Positions 17,232 to 27,152 of a stretch of 64,000 nucleotides of DNA are shown in pieces. The DNA is from Pedobacter sp. HDW13. GTDB taxonomy: Bacteria; Bacteroidota; Bacteroidia; Sphingobacteriales; Sphingobacteriaceae. The position numbers and the translations under genes were made by a program. Position 1 is the stretch's first letter. Every line of letters starts with the position of its first letter. The notes under the pieces are model-generated. The model was not told the origin of the DNA and did not search any database. It worked only from the letters and a program-made list of their open reading frames with translations. Where the stretch lies: assembly GCF_011303555.1 (NCBI RefSeq), contig NZ_CP049868.1:2728001-2792000 (forward strand), read 5' to 3'.

Positions 17232-18695
17232 ATGGAACAACTTTTACTACTTATATTTCTTCCGCTTGCGGGTGCTATTATTACAGCATTTGCAGGTAAG
17301 TCGGCTAAAATAGTTTCGACCGTATTTTCGGTGGTTTCTTTAGGGCTGACTTTGTTTATCGCCTGTAACTTCATTCCGAATGCAAGTACACAGTTTGAAG
17401 CAAATTTACCCTGGATTGCTGATCTGGGCATTAATTTCCACGCAGGTATTGATGGTATTAGCATGTTGGTGGTATTACTTACCAACTTATTAATCCCGAT
17501 TATCATCCTGTCGAGCTATAAACACGACTACAAAAATCCAGCTGCTTTTTACGCGTTGATTTTATTTATGCAAACCGGCTTGTTATTGGTGTTTACAGCA
17601 TTAGATGCTTTCCTTTTCTATATTGGCTGGGAAGCCGCACTAATTCCGATTTATTTTATTTGCGCATTCTGGGGTGGAAAAGACCGTATTCGCATTAACA
17701 TGAAGTTTTTTGTGTATACCATTGCAGGTTCGTTATTTATGCTAATGGGTATTATTTACCTGTACTTACAAAATCCGGTACATAACTTTGATATCCAGGC
17801 TTTTTATGCTTTAAATTTAGATTCAGCACAGCAAGGATGGATTTTCTGGGCTTTCTTTATTGCTTTTGCGATTAAGATGCCAATTTTTCCTTTCCATACC
17901 TGGCAGCCAGATACCTATACCGCGGCACCTACCCAAGGTACCATGCTATTATCGGGTATTATGTTAAAAATGGGTATTTATGGTGTAATCAGATGGTTAT
18001 TGCCAATAGTACCTGCAGGTGTTCATGATTGGTCTTGTTTGGCTATCGGCCTATCTATTATCGGTATCGTTTATGCTTCTTTAATTGCCTTTACACAAAA
18101 AGACGCCAAACGTTTAGTAGCTTATTCATCAATTGCTCACGTAGGTTTAATTTCGGCGGGTATTTTTGCACTAAACCAGCAAGGTATGCAAGGTGCAATG
18201 GTTCAGATGTTGAGTCACGGTATTAACGTGGTTGGTTTATTCTTTGTTTTGGATATTATTTTCTCTCGTGTAAAAACCCTTAAAATTGAAGAATTAGGAG
18301 GAATTGCAAAAGTAGCACCACAATTAGCTGTCAAGTTTTTAATCATCGTTTTAGGAACAGTAGCTTTGCCAGGAACGAACGGCTTTATTGGTGAATTTTT
18401 ATTGTTGATAGGCGTTTATAATTACGGTATTTGGGCAGCTGCTATTGCAGGCTTAACCATCATTTTCGGTGCTGTTTACATGTTGCGTATGTATCAGAAT
18501 GTAATGCTGGGTAAAACCAATGAATTAACGGTTACTTTCCGCGATATCGAAGGATCGGAGAAATTTGTCCTTTATTTGATCTGTGCTTTAATTATCGTTT
18601 TGGGTGTTTATCCAAAACCATTATTGCACTTAACAGAGGCATCTGTACAACATTTATTAGAACAGGTAAATCAAAAATTAACATCAGTAAAATAA
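17232..18695 (+). CDS. nuoM: NADH-quinone oxidoreductase subunit M
   Basis: Second antiporter-like proton-pumping subunit; 487 residues, about 14 helices. The conserved acidic residue is in YIGWEAALIPIYF, the lysine in IKMPIFPFHTWQPD, and the second lysine region in RLVAYSSIAHVGLI. Three bases separate its stop from nuoN. The encoded set L, M, N gives the three distal proton channels of complex I. Confidence 0.97.
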   Translation: MEQLLLLIFLPLAGAIITAFAGKSAKIVSTVFSVVSLGLTLFIACNFIPNASTQFEANLPWIADLGINFHAGIDGISMLVVLLTNLLIPIIILSSYKHDYKNPAAFYALILFMQTGLLLVFTALDAFLFYIGWEAALIPIYFICAFWGGKDRIRINMKFFVYTIAGSLFMLMGIIYLYLQNPVHNFDIQAFYALNLDSAQQGWIFWAFFIAFAIKMPIFPFHTWQPDTYTAAPTQGTMLLSGIMLKMGIYGVIRWLLPIVPAGVHDWSCLAIGLSIIGIVYASLIAFTQKDAKRLVAYSSIAHVGLISAGIFALNQQGMQGAMVQMLSHGINVVGLFFVLDIIFSRVKTLKIEELGGIAKVAPQLAVKFLIIVLGTVALPGTNGFIGEFLLLIGVYNYGIWAAAIAGLTIIFGAVYMLRMYQNVMLGKTNELTVTFRDIEGSEKFVLYLICALIIVLGVYPKPLLHLTEASVQHLLEQVNQKLTSVK

Positions 18696-18698
18696 GCA

Positions 18699-20072
18699 AT
18701 GAATATTATAATAACCATTAGTATAACAGCTTTTATTGTACTTTACGCAGGTTTGTTTAAAGCAAATAAAGCATTATTGCCGCTTACCGTTGTTGGCTTA
18801 CTTACGGCCTTAGGCTTTACTTTTTGCGCCTGGGGTGGCAATGCTGTTCAATTCGGAATGATGCAGACTGATAATTTCGCCCTTGCATTTTCTGGCGTTT
18901 GTATAGTAGGTACACTTTTGATTTTCTTATTAACCCAAAACTATTTTCACTCCAAAAGCGATAACGTTGCCGAATACTATACCCTAATCCTTTTCGCCCT
19001 TGCGGGGATGATTATGATGGTGTCGTATAAAAATATGGCGATGCTTTTTGTTGGTCTGGAAATCATGTCGGTAAGTTTATATATCCTTGCTGGTATCCGT
19101 AAAACAGATTTTGCTTCAAACGAAGCTTCGTTAAAGTATTTCTTAATGGGGGCTTTTTCAACAGGCTTCCTATTGTTCGGTATTACTTTAATTTATGGAG
19201 CAACCGGTTCTTTCGATTTAGATAAAATTCAGGCTTACCTGGTAAATAACAGTGCTGCAGTTTCACCAATCTTTTATCCCGGTGTAATCCTGATGATGAT
19301 TGGTTTGTGTTTTAAAATCGGTGCAGCGCCTTTCCACTTCTGGACTCCGGATGTTTACGAAGGTGCACCATCTTTAATTACCACCTTTATGAGTACGGTA
19401 GTTAAAACTGCTGGTTTTGCTGCATTCTTACGTTTGTTCGCAGGTGCTTTGGCTCCATTACACGAGTTTTGGGTTATGCCATTAATCGTTATCGTTTGCC
19501 TTACTTTGTTTATTGGTAACGTAACGGCCTTGTTCCAAAAGAACTTTAAGCGTATGCTGGCTTATTCAAGTATCTCACACGCCGGCTATTTGTTGTTTTC
19601 GCTTGTTGTATTGACTAAAAACTCAGGCAACAATGTTTTAGTATACGCTGCTGCCTATACTTTTGCATCGATTATCGCCTTTGCTGTATTAATTCTGGTA
19701 AAACAGAAAACGGGTAGCGACAGCTTCGAAAGTTTTAACGGTTTAGGAAAGAAAAATCCTTTAGTGGCTTTATGTTTAACCGTTGCGATGTTATCATTAG
19801 CAGGTATTCCGTTAACAGCTGGTTTCATCGGTAAATACCTGATGTTCCTGAATGTAATGACCGAATATAAAACCTTATTGGTAGCCTTTGCAATTTTAAA
19901 CGCATTGGTTGGTTTCTATTACTATTTCAGGGTTATTGTAGCCATGTGGTTTAAAGATGGCGCAGATACAACGCTTACAACTCCGGTACAATACAAAGTG
20001 GTACTATTGGTTTCAGTAGTAATTACGCTTGTTTTAGGTATCTGTCCAGCAATAATTTTAAACCTGATATAG
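18699..20072 (+). CDS. nuoN: NADH-quinone oxidoreductase subunit N
   Basis: Third antiporter-like subunit and the last nuo gene; 457 residues, about 14 helices. The glutamate motif is VGLEIMSVSLYILAG, with IGAAPFHFWTPDVYEGAP and RMLAYSSISHAGYLLF further on. A 47-base AT-rich gap without a convincing terminator hairpin follows before the DedA gene. Confidence 0.96.
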   Translation: MNIIITISITAFIVLYAGLFKANKALLPLTVVGLLTALGFTFCAWGGNAVQFGMMQTDNFALAFSGVCIVGTLLIFLLTQNYFHSKSDNVAEYYTLILFALAGMIMMVSYKNMAMLFVGLEIMSVSLYILAGIRKTDFASNEASLKYFLMGAFSTGFLLFGITLIYGATGSFDLDKIQAYLVNNSAAVSPIFYPGVILMMIGLCFKIGAAPFHFWTPDVYEGAPSLITTFMSTVVKTAGFAAFLRLFAGALAPLHEFWVMPLIVIVCLTLFIGNVTALFQKNFKRMLAYSSISHAGYLLFSLVVLTKNSGNNVLVYAAAYTFASIIAFAVLILVKQKTGSDSFESFNGLGKKNPLVALCLTVAMLSLAGIPLTAGFIGKYLMFLNVMTEYKTLLVAFAILNALVGFYYYFRVIVAMWFKDGADTTLTTPVQYKVVLLVSVVITLVLGICPAIILNLI

Positions 20073-20119
20073 GTATGCTGTTGTTTAATAATTATTTGTA
20101 GTTTTACGAATAATTGAAT

Positions 20120-20779
20120 ATGCACGATTTTTGGAATAACCTGCATCAGCTAATTGATCCCGAGAAATTATTGAGGGAGGGCGGTTTCTATCTTGTTGTA
20201 TTCGTAATCTATGCAGAAACCGGCCTGTTCTTTGGGTTCTTTCTCCCAGGCGATTATTTACTGTTCTTGGCTGGCATGTTTGTTGCTACCGGTAAACTGG
20301 ATGTAAATATTGCTGTGCTTTTAGCCGGTTTATGTGTTGCGGCAATTTCAGGTAATTTTACAGGTTATTGGTTCGGGCGTAAAACCGGTCCGGTATTGTA
20401 CACCAGAAAAGATAGCTTCTTTTTTAAGAAACGTTATTTAAAAGCAGCAGAAGACTATTACCACAAACAGGGCGCGTTTGCACTAATTATGGGTAGGTTT
20501 GTTCCGATTGTAAGAACTTTTGCACCTATTTTTGCGGGAGTTGTAAAGCTCGATTTTAAAAAATTTGCACTTTATAATGTAGTTGGTGGAACACTTTGGA
20601 TCTGTTCTCTAACTTTATTGGGCTATTTTTTAGGTCGCCGCTTCGAAAAAGAAATAAACGATTATTTATTATATATTATTATTGGCTTTATCCTTATAAC
20701 AACTATACCATTATTAATTACCTTTGTAAAAAGTAAAGTAGTGAAAGGTCCTGAAGAGGATAAAACAGATTTAAATTAG
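20120..20779 (+). CDS. DedA family membrane protein
   Basis: DedA/VTT-fold inner-membrane protein, a family linked to undecaprenyl-phosphate or phospholipid flipping and envelope homeostasis. The 219-residue protein has the family's [14 protein letters not shown] block and the re-entrant-loop signature [16 protein letters not shown] with the conserved arginines. Start ATG 20120 is preferred to a TTG two codons earlier. Its end is 2 bases from the pyrophosphatase gene, so they are co-transcribed. The particular substrate is not visible. Confidence 0.9.
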   Translation: MHDFWNNLHQLIDPEKLLREGGFYLVVFVIYAETGLFFGFFLPGDYLLFLAGMFVATGKLDVNIAVLLAGLCVAAISGNFTGYWFGRKTGPVLYTRKDSFFFKKRYLKAAEDYYHKQGAFALIMGRFVPIVRTFAPIFAGVVKLDFKKFALYNVVGGTLWICSLTLLGYFLGRRFEKEINDYLLYIIIGFILITTIPLLITFVKSKVVKGPEEDKTDLN

Positions 20780-20781
20780 AA

Positions 20782-21333
20782 ATGGTAAAAGACGATCATC
20801 ACGCGTGGCATAGCGTATCTCCTGGAAACAATGTTCCAGAAATTGTAAACGCAATTATTGAAATTCCAAAAGGTTCAAAAGCAAAATACGAAATAGATAA
20901 AGAATCAGGTCTGATTAAATTGGATAGGGTTCTTTTTTCATCAGTTATGTATCCGGCTAACTATGGCTTTATTCCGCAAACTTATTGCGATGATAAAGAT
21001 CCTTTAGATATTCTGGTTCTTTGTTCAGTTGATGTTTATCCAATGACATTAATTGAAGCTAAAGTAGTAGGTGTTATGCACATGGTTGATAACGGTGAGC
21101 AGGACGATAAAATTATTGCTGTTGCAGCACACGACATGTCAGTAAACTACATCAACGATTTAGACCAGTTACCTCCACACCAAATGAAAGAAATTGTTCG
21201 CTTCTTTCAGGATTATAAAGCATTAGAAGATAAAAATGTAACCATCGAGCATTTATTAGGTGTTCGTTATGCACATAAAGTAATTAAAGAAAGTATAGAA
21301 CTTTATAACACAACATTTAGAGAATTAGCTTAA
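20782..21333 (+). CDS. ppa: Inorganic pyrophosphatase (family I)
   Basis: Cytoplasmic enzyme that hydrolyses pyrophosphate to phosphate, pulling biosynthetic reactions forward. The 183-residue length fits family I. Active-site blocks are seen: [17 protein letters not shown], the [11 protein letters not shown] segment, the metal-binding [10 protein letters not shown] and DDKIIAV. It lies between the DedA gene (2-base gap) and the CBS-domain membrane protein gene, whose ATG overlaps its stop by one base. Confidence 0.96.
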   Translation: MVKDDHHAWHSVSPGNNVPEIVNAIIEIPKGSKAKYEIDKESGLIKLDRVLFSSVMYPANYGFIPQTYCDDKDPLDILVLCSVDVYPMTLIEAKVVGVMHMVDNGEQDDKIIAVAAHDMSVNYINDLDQLPPHQMKEIVRFFQDYKALEDKNVTIEHLLGVRYAHKVIKESIELYNTTFRELA

Positions 21334-22760
21334 TGGATTTACCCACGGTCTGTTTGTTTTTAAATTCAGCGTTAAGTACAATACTGCCAACCCCAAATGT
21401 AGTTCTTGTAGCCTTACAGGAGCCCGATACCGGATCAGTTGGCTGGCGTTTGTTTTTTGCCTTGTTTTTGGTGCTTTTAAATGGATTTTTTGTGGCAGCA
21501 GAATTTGCCATTGTAAAAGTCCGGGCATCACAAATAGAAATTAAAGCCAAATCAGGCAGTCGTGTAGGTAAAATGGCTAAAGGCATTATCCATAACCTGG
21601 ATGGTTATTTGGCCGCCACACAGCTAGGTATAACGCTTGCATCACTAGGCTTAGGTTGGGTTGGTGAAGGCGTTATGCATACTATCTTTAAAAATCTTTT
21701 CGATAGTTTAGAATGGGGGCTTAGCGATGCTTCCATCCATACTGCCTCAACAATTGTGGCTTTTTCGTTAATTACGATCATGCACATTGTTTTTGGTGAG
21801 CTTGCGCCAAAATCGTTTGCTATCCAAAGACCTGTAGCTACAACATTATTTGTTTCGCTGCCATTGCAGTTGTTTTATGTTGTATTTAAGCCTTTTATCT
21901 GGACTTTAAACAGCTTAGCCGCCGTTATTCTAAAACCATTTGGTATTGATACCTCTGGTGGGCACGAATCGCTGCACAGTACTGAAGAACTTCAATATTT
22001 ACTCGATCAGGGTAAAGAAAGTGGTGCCCTTGATAACAATGAACACGAACTAATAAAAAATGTATTCGATTTTAACGAGCGTGTTGTAAAAAACATCATG
22101 GTGCCCCGAACTAAAATTTCGGGTATAGAACTTACTTCAGATAAAGAAGAAGTAATTGACACGATTATCAAAGAAGGCTATTCGCGTTTACCGGTTTACG
22201 ATGATATCATGGATAAAATCGTTGGTATTATCCACGCAAAAGATATTTTGCCCTTGGTAGCAGCTGGTAACCAGCACTGGACTTTAAACGACATTATCAG
22301 AAAACCATATTTTGTAACAGAGACCAAAAAAATTAACGACCTGATGAGCGAGCTGCAAAGCAACCGCATTCAGATTGCCATTGTTTTGGATGAGTTTGGC
22401 GGAACTGCAGGTATGGTAACCCTAGAAGATATTGTAGAAGAACTGGTTGGTGAAATCCAGGATGAATACGACGAAGAAAAACCATTGGTAGAAAAAGTAT
22501 CAGACAATGAGTTTATTGTTAATGCATCTGCAACCGTTTACGATGTAAATGAGCATTTACCTCACGATCTGCCTGAAGATGAAGATTTTGATACGATAGG
22601 TGGCTTGGTTTCGCACATTTTTGAGCGTATTCCGGAGGTTGGTGAGAGCAACGAATCTTATGGTTATTTGTTTACAATCCTCAAAAAAACAGAACAGAAT
22701 ATCGAAACCATTAAGTTAGAACTGGTTATTAATAAGGCAGATATGGTTGATAATCATTAA
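21333..22760 (+). CDS. CNNM/hemolysin-type transporter with CBS domains
   Basis: Membrane protein of the DUF21-CBS-CorC_HlyC family (CNNM/CorC type), often tied to Mg2+ or Co2+ export. The 475-residue protein has an N-terminal membrane domain from about 28 (LNGFFVAAEFAIVKVR), a pair of CBS domains starting near NIMVPRTKISG and including SRLPVYDDIMDKIVGI and FGGTAGMVTLEDIVEELVGEI, and the C-terminal CorC/HlyC domain (DEDFDTIGGLVSHIFERIP). The old name hemolysin should not be taken as function. It overlaps the ppa stop by one base. Confidence 0.9.
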   Translation: MDLPTVCLFLNSALSTILPTPNVVLVALQEPDTGSVGWRLFFALFLVLLNGFFVAAEFAIVKVRASQIEIKAKSGSRVGKMAKGIIHNLDGYLAATQLGITLASLGLGWVGEGVMHTIFKNLFDSLEWGLSDASIHTASTIVAFSLITIMHIVFGELAPKSFAIQRPVATTLFVSLPLQLFYVVFKPFIWTLNSLAAVILKPFGIDTSGGHESLHSTEELQYLLDQGKESGALDNNEHELIKNVFDFNERVVKNIMVPRTKISGIELTSDKEEVIDTIIKEGYSRLPVYDDIMDKIVGIIHAKDILPLVAAGNQHWTLNDIIRKPYFVTETKKINDLMSELQSNRIQIAIVLDEFGGTAGMVTLEDIVEELVGEIQDEYDEEKPLVEKVSDNEFIVNASATVYDVNEHLPHDLPEDEDFDTIGGLVSHIFERIPEVGESNESYGYLFTILKKTEQNIETIKLELVINKADMVDNH

Positions 22761-22768
22761 TTTCAGCC

Positions 22769-23473
22769 ATGCATATTTTTTATACGCCAGATATAACCCA
22801 AAATACCTACACCCTTAACGAAGAAGAAAGCAAACATTGTGTTAGGGTACTTCGCTTAACTGTTGGTGCTATTGTTAATCTGGTAGATGGTAAAGGTGGT
22901 TTTTATACTGCCGAAATTACTTCCGATAATCCTAAAAAAGTTTCGTTATCCATACTAAAAGTAGAAACGGAATATCATAAACGGAACCATTACCTACATA
23001 TTGCCGTAGCACCTACCAAGAATATCGATCGCATAGAGTGGTTTTTGGAGAAAGCTACCGAATTAGGTATTGATGAAATTACCCCACTTATTACCGATCG
23101 CTCTGAGCGTAGGGTAGTAAAAGAAGATCGCTTGAATAAAGTAATCACCTCTGCGGTAAAACAATCTATAAAGGCATACCACCCCAAACTGAACGATGCC
23201 ATTTCGTTCGATACTTTTTTGAAACAACCTTTTGAAGGTGAAAAACTAATGGCACATTGTATTGATGAAGGAGAGAAACTGTATATTTCACAGCTTGTTG
23301 CACCACATCAAAAATATCTGATCCTGATCGGTCCCGAAGGAGATTTCACACCTGAAGAAGTGAATTTAGCTTTGAACAAAGGCTTTAAAGCATTAACTTT
23401 AGGTGATAACAGGTTGCGCACCGAAACTGCTGCGCTGGCTGTTTGTTTTGAAATCAATTACCTTAACCGATAA
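22769..23473 (+). CDS. rsmE: 16S rRNA m3U1498 methyltransferase RsmE
   Basis: SPOUT-class RNA methyltransferase that modifies U1498 of 16S rRNA. The 234-residue protein has an N-terminal PUA-like part (EESKHCVRVLRLTVG) and a C-terminal knot with the SAM-binding LILIGPEGDFTPEE and LGDNRLRTETAALAV blocks, both hallmarks of RsmE. It lies 8 bases after the CBS-domain gene and 5 bases before the DUF4159 gene, so it is part of the same run. Confidence 0.94.
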   Translation: MHIFYTPDITQNTYTLNEEESKHCVRVLRLTVGAIVNLVDGKGGFYTAEITSDNPKKVSLSILKVETEYHKRNHYLHIAVAPTKNIDRIEWFLEKATELGIDEITPLITDRSERRVVKEDRLNKVITSAVKQSIKAYHPKLNDAISFDTFLKQPFEGEKLMAHCIDEGEKLYISQLVAPHQKYLILIGPEGDFTPEEVNLALNKGFKALTLGDNRLRTETAALAVCFEINYLNR

Positions 23474-23478
23474 CCAAT

Positions 23479-24177
23479 TTGAAGTTTTCAGTTTTTAATT
23501 TTCAGTTTCCGAAGTGGCGAACAGTAGCTTTTGCTGGTGCGCTTTTAGCTTTCTGCTTTAGTCTTTCCGCTTTTATTCCACCAACTTACCGCATGGCTAA
23601 GCTGAAATATAACGGGGGTGGCGATTGGTATGCAGACCGCACCGCACTTCCAAACCTGATTGCTTTTTGCAACACCAACCTTAAAACTAATTTTTACACC
23701 GAAGAAAGCATTGTCGAAGTTGGATCGAAGGAACTGTTTAATTATCCCTTTGTTTATATGACAGGGCATGGCAATGTGGTTTTTAGCGATCAGGACGTTA
23801 AAAATTTGCGACAGTATCTTATTGGTGGTGGCTTCCTGCATATCGATGATAACTACGGCCTGGATAAGTTTATCAGGCCCCAAATGAAAAAGGTATTTCC
23901 TGAATTGAGTTTTGTAGAATTGCCTGCCAGCCACGCTATTTACAATCAGAAATTTAAATTTCCGGGTGGTTTGCCCAAAATACACGAGCATGATAATAAA
24001 CGCCCGCAGGGATTTGCACTGATATATAAAGGTAGAGTAGTATGTTATTATACCTACGAATGCGATTTAGGCAACGGCTGGGAGGATTTTGGTACTTACC
24101 CTGAGGATACGCAGGAAACCCGCACTAAAGCGCTTAAAATGGGTGCAAATCTGATTCAATATGCTTTAACCCAATAA
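23479..24177 (+). CDS. DUF4159 domain-containing exported protein
   Basis: The protein matches the DUF4159 family (LKYNGGGDWYADRTALPNL, the MTGHGNV motif and LRQYLIGGGFLHIDDNYG), a class I glutamine amidotransferase-like fold of unknown role. A TTG at 23479 gives a plausible signal peptide of about 31 residues (VAFAGALLAFCFSLSAF); no ATG or GTG lies in frame ahead of the domain until MAKLKYNGG (23593), which would lack the signal. The first codons, rich in GTTTTCAGTTTT, resemble spacer repeat DNA. It sits 5 bases after rsmE and 2 before the biotin carrier gene. Confidence 0.85.
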   Translation: MKFSVFNFQFPKWRTVAFAGALLAFCFSLSAFIPPTYRMAKLKYNGGGDWYADRTALPNLIAFCNTNLKTNFYTEESIVEVGSKELFNYPFVYMTGHGNVVFSDQDVKNLRQYLIGGGFLHIDDNYGLDKFIRPQMKKVFPELSFVELPASHAIYNQKFKFPGGLPKIHEHDNKRPQGFALIYKGRVVCYYTYECDLGNGWEDFGTYPEDTQETRTKALKMGANLIQYALTQ

Positions 24178-24179
24178 AC

Positions 24180-24680
24180 ATGTATAAAGTAAAAGTCAAC
24201 GATCAGTTTTTATTTGAGATAGAAAATAGGGATTCGGCATTTTTAGTAAATGGTGATCCTGTTCAATTTGATTTAAGCGAAGTAAACGGCTCCCGTGCAC
24301 ATGTTTTATATCAGCATAAATCTTTCCGTACAGAAATTGTTGAGGTAAATAAGGCGGGTAAAACTTGTACTATTAAAGTGAATGGAAATACTTATCAAAT
24401 TAGTATAGAAGATCAGTTTGATGAACTGCTGAAGCAACTGGGACTCGATAACCTGGCGGCAAATAAAGTATCAGAAATTAAAGCGCCTATGCCAGGTTTG
24501 GTGTTAAAGGTTTTGGTAGCAGAAAACACCGAAGTTAAAAAAGGCGATAACCTGCTCATTTTAGAAGCAATGAAAATGGAGAACATCCTGAAGTCTTCTA
24601 CCGATGGTACCGTTAAAAAGGTTATGGTAGTGCAGGGCGATAAAGTAGAAAAGAACCAGGTGTTGGTTCAGTTTAAATAA
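24180..24680 (+). CDS. Biotin carboxyl carrier-type protein
   Basis: A 166-residue protein ending in a biotinyl/lipoyl domain (about 98-166) with the biotinylation motif EAMKMEN; K132 is the expected biotin site. The N-terminal half (1-80) is a beta-rich region like the one preceding the carrier domain in acyl-CoA carboxylase subunits. No carboxylase or carboxyltransferase gene is adjacent in this window, so it probably serves a propionyl- or acetyl-CoA carboxylase encoded elsewhere. It begins 2 bases after the DUF4159 gene and ends the run. Confidence 0.88.
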   Translation: MYKVKVNDQFLFEIENRDSAFLVNGDPVQFDLSEVNGSRAHVLYQHKSFRTEIVEVNKAGKTCTIKVNGNTYQISIEDQFDELLKQLGLDNLAANKVSEIKAPMPGLVLKVLVAENTEVKKGDNLLILEAMKMENILKSSTDGTVKKVMVVQGDKVEKNQVLVQFK

Positions 24681-24737
24681 GTCTTGCTGGCGTATCACGG
24701 CATTTCGAGCGGCCTTTAGGGCCCCACACTTAAAAAA

Positions 24738-24765
24738 GAGATGCTGAAATAAATTCAGCATGATG
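24738..24765. repeat. Dispersed GCTGAA/TTCAGC repeat, copy 1
   Basis: A short inverted repeat ATGCTGAA...TTCAGCAT. Near copies are at 33092-33119 and 57872-57900, always in gaps between genes. The preceding stretch 24681-24735 (CATTTCGAGCGG and GGCCCCACACTT) looks like another short dispersed repeat. Confidence 0.6.
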
Positions 24766-24822
24766 TGTACTGATTGATAACATATTAAAGATAAGCGTAT
24801 ATAAATATCTTGACGCATAAAA

Positions 24823-24856
24823 AAGTCCCGGCTGTTTAAAACCGGGACTTTTCTTT
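24823..24856. terminator. Bidirectional terminator between convergent genes
   Basis: A 9-bp stem (24823-24831 with 24842-24850, AAGTCCCGG/CCGGGACTT) with T-rich sequence downstream and A-rich upstream, serving both the biotin carrier gene (+) and gldJ (-). Confidence 0.85.
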
Positions 24857-24857
24857 T

Positions 24858-26546
24858 TTATTTACCTCTGCTTACCCTGTAAGGTTTTTGCGGAGGGTTT
24901 TTAAAACTTCTTTTTCCTGCAGTGCTAATTTCTGGTGCACCTAGCATAGTCATGGCACAACGGAAACCAACTTCTGCTGATGATTCATCCTGCTGCATGA
25001 AACGACGTGTTGCCGGGTTTAACCAGTAAGCCATATCATTCCAGGAACCACCTTTATATACTCTCGATTTATCGTTAACCAACGTTACACCTTCATCATT
25101 TAACAAGGTATTCTGCCTGTCGCGATAACCTCTTTGGTCGGCCTGGTAGCTTGTAGAAGCTGTGGCTCCCTGAGGATCTGTTGATTTCGAAATAGAATCG
25201 GCACGTTTAGTTTGTGCTTGTTTCTCTGCCCAGGTTTGTTTGCGGCCTGAGTAAGCATTTTCCTTAATTGGATTGCCATACTTATCAAGCGCAATTTTAC
25301 CGTTTTGAGCATCTTCTAATTTTTTATTGGTGAAATAGTTACCACGGTAAGGGTTAAATGCATCAGCATCGGTAAATGTACCTGTTCTGTATACGTCGTT
25401 TACCCATTCGTTCACGTTTCCAGCCATGTTATATAAACCAAAATCGTTTGGTGTATATTGAATAACCGGAACAGTTAAATCACCCTTATCATTCAATGAA
25501 CCGCCCACACCCATATAATCGCCGGGTGCTCTTTTAAAGTTGGCCTGAATCATACCTCTGGTTTTCTTTTTAGCCGAACTTACGCCCAGACCATTCCATG
25601 GGTAGATTTTGTTTTGGTTAATGTTTTCGTATTCAGTATTGCCAATTAAACCTAAAGCGGCATATTCCCACTCTGCTTCTGTTGGTAAGCGGTAAGGTTG
25701 CATAATAACACCATCCTCCAAAGTTGCATTTCTTCTCGGCTGACTGTTTCTACCACCACCAGTAGCTGCTGTTGAAGCACCCGCTGTAGTAGTTGCCGAA
25801 CCAGACCTTGTGTTATAATCAATCGGCGCATTTTTACCTTTATCATCGTACTGGCCATTTAAATAAGCATCAGTATTAAATGGTTTGTTAGGTCTTTGGG
25901 TTGCGGCTGCAGTTGCATTATTGTTTCTGCCCGAGTTTCCGCCAGCTAAAGTTTTGTAATCTGTTAAGATTCCTTTTTCACGCAAGATAAATTCGTTGGC
26001 TCTCGAAGTTCTCCATTCGCAATAACGCGAAGCCTGCTCCCATGATACACCTACAACAGGATAATCGCGGTAGGCCGGGTGTCTTAAATAGTTATCTACA
26101 TAAGGTTCGTTGTAAGATAACGCACGACGCCAAACCAAAGTGTCTGGAAGTTCGTTGTAATAAAACTCACGATCTTCAGGATAATTGTATCTGATCCAGT
26201 GTAAATATTCTAACCAATCGGTGTTCGAAACTTCGGTTTCATCCATGTAAAAAGAAGGAACGGTAACCTGTCTTTTGTAATTGTAGATATTCGGTTCAAC
26301 ACCAGCCACCTCAATGGCACTACCACCAACTACCAAAACACCACCCTCAATCGGGATTAAACCAGGGCCTGGTGCACGCTTATATTGCGTAGCTACAGCA
26401 AAAGCACCAGATTGGTTCTTCTTACTTTTCCTATCTGCATAAGGAATGCCTGTTTTACTAGAACTGTTCCCGCCTTTAGAGCTACAGCTCGAAAGCAGGG
26501 CGGCTAATGATAAACAAGTAAAAGAATATAGTATTAGTTTTTTCAT
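24858..26546 (-). CDS. gldJ: Gliding/type IX secretion lipoprotein GldJ
   Basis: Lipoprotein with a formylglycine-generating-enzyme-like (sulfatase-modifying) fold, matching GldJ in length (562 residues; about 560 in the family) and layout. The signal ends in the lipobox LLSSC with C21; the FGE-type domain runs from about 55 to 545 (MDETEVSNTDWLEYLHW, VVGVSWEQASRYCEW, LPTEAEWEYAALG, NMAGNVNEWVNDV, GGSWNDMAYW, FRCAM). It carries an Asn/Ala/Thr-rich insert around 200-270. GldJ stabilises GldK and works in gliding and type IX secretion. ATG 26546 is chosen over a TTG at 26555. GldK has a similar fold but is usually shorter. Confidence 0.85.
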   Translation of the reverse strand: MKKLILYSFTCLSLAALLSSCSSKGGNSSSKTGIPYADRKSKKNQSGAFAVATQYKRAPGPGLIPIEGGVLVVGGSAIEVAGVEPNIYNYKRQVTVPSFYMDETEVSNTDWLEYLHWIRYNYPEDREFYYNELPDTLVWRRALSYNEPYVDNYLRHPAYRDYPVVGVSWEQASRYCEWRTSRANEFILREKGILTDYKTLAGGNSGRNNNATAAATQRPNKPFNTDAYLNGQYDDKGKNAPIDYNTRSGSATTTAGASTAATGGGRNSQPRRNATLEDGVIMQPYRLPTEAEWEYAALGLIGNTEYENINQNKIYPWNGLGVSSAKKKTRGMIQANFKRAPGDYMGVGGSLNDKGDLTVPVIQYTPNDFGLYNMAGNVNEWVNDVYRTGTFTDADAFNPYRGNYFTNKKLEDAQNGKIALDKYGNPIKENAYSGRKQTWAEKQAQTKRADSISKSTDPQGATASTSYQADQRGYRDRQNTLLNDEGVTLVNDKSRVYKGGSWNDMAYWLNPATRRFMQQDESSAEVGFRCAMTMLGAPEISTAGKRSFKNPPQKPYRVSRGK

Positions 26547-27152
26547 ATAATGCAACGGGATATAGCCTAATGGCCTTTCAACCGATAAAATTAAACAATT
26601 TTAAATGAATATATAAATAATGAGACAATAAAATATCTAATATATTTTTAAGCCATAACGTATTATTTTTAGGCGTATTGTGTCTGTTTACTTTTTCAGT
26701 GAAATTTTAGCTAAATAATTAGAAATAAGTGAGATAATTTTGGAGTTTCTTAATTACACCGCTGATTTTTTTATTAAACAGCTACCAAGCAAGCATATGG
26801 GATTTGGTGGGTTTGTATAGGTTACGATATGAAATAGCAAAGTGATGCAATCCTTAATCCCATTCAATAAAGCTTAATATCAATTAAACACAGTTGGTCG
26901 AAAATTTTGTTCGCTAAATAAAAAACTATGGAAAATTAAGTTTATAATTGAATAAGATAATATAGCTAAATTGCTGTTAATTTAATGTTTAGGTTAAATG
27001 CAGTCACAGCGATATGTAAAAATCGTAGGTTTAATTAGTAAATAATGATAGAATTCGTAATTTGGTGAAATATAATTTTTGGTTTTACGTTACATGATAT
27101 ATTCTCTAGTATTTGCTAAATACCAAAATCTAAAATTACGGACCTTCAAAGG
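26547..27152. other. 606-base non-coding gap between gldJ and porV
   Basis: Very AT-rich, with stops in all frames; no gene, RNA or repeat was recognised. Both divergent promoters must lie here. A TAATTTTT-type box is seen near 27073, but no exact TAnnTTTG match with a good -33 element was found. Confidence 0.6.

Noticed and set aside
26547..27152. Degraded porU or another gene in the gldJ-porV gap
   Set aside because: No stretch in any frame encodes recognisable residues of a sortase or other protein; composition is plainly non-coding.
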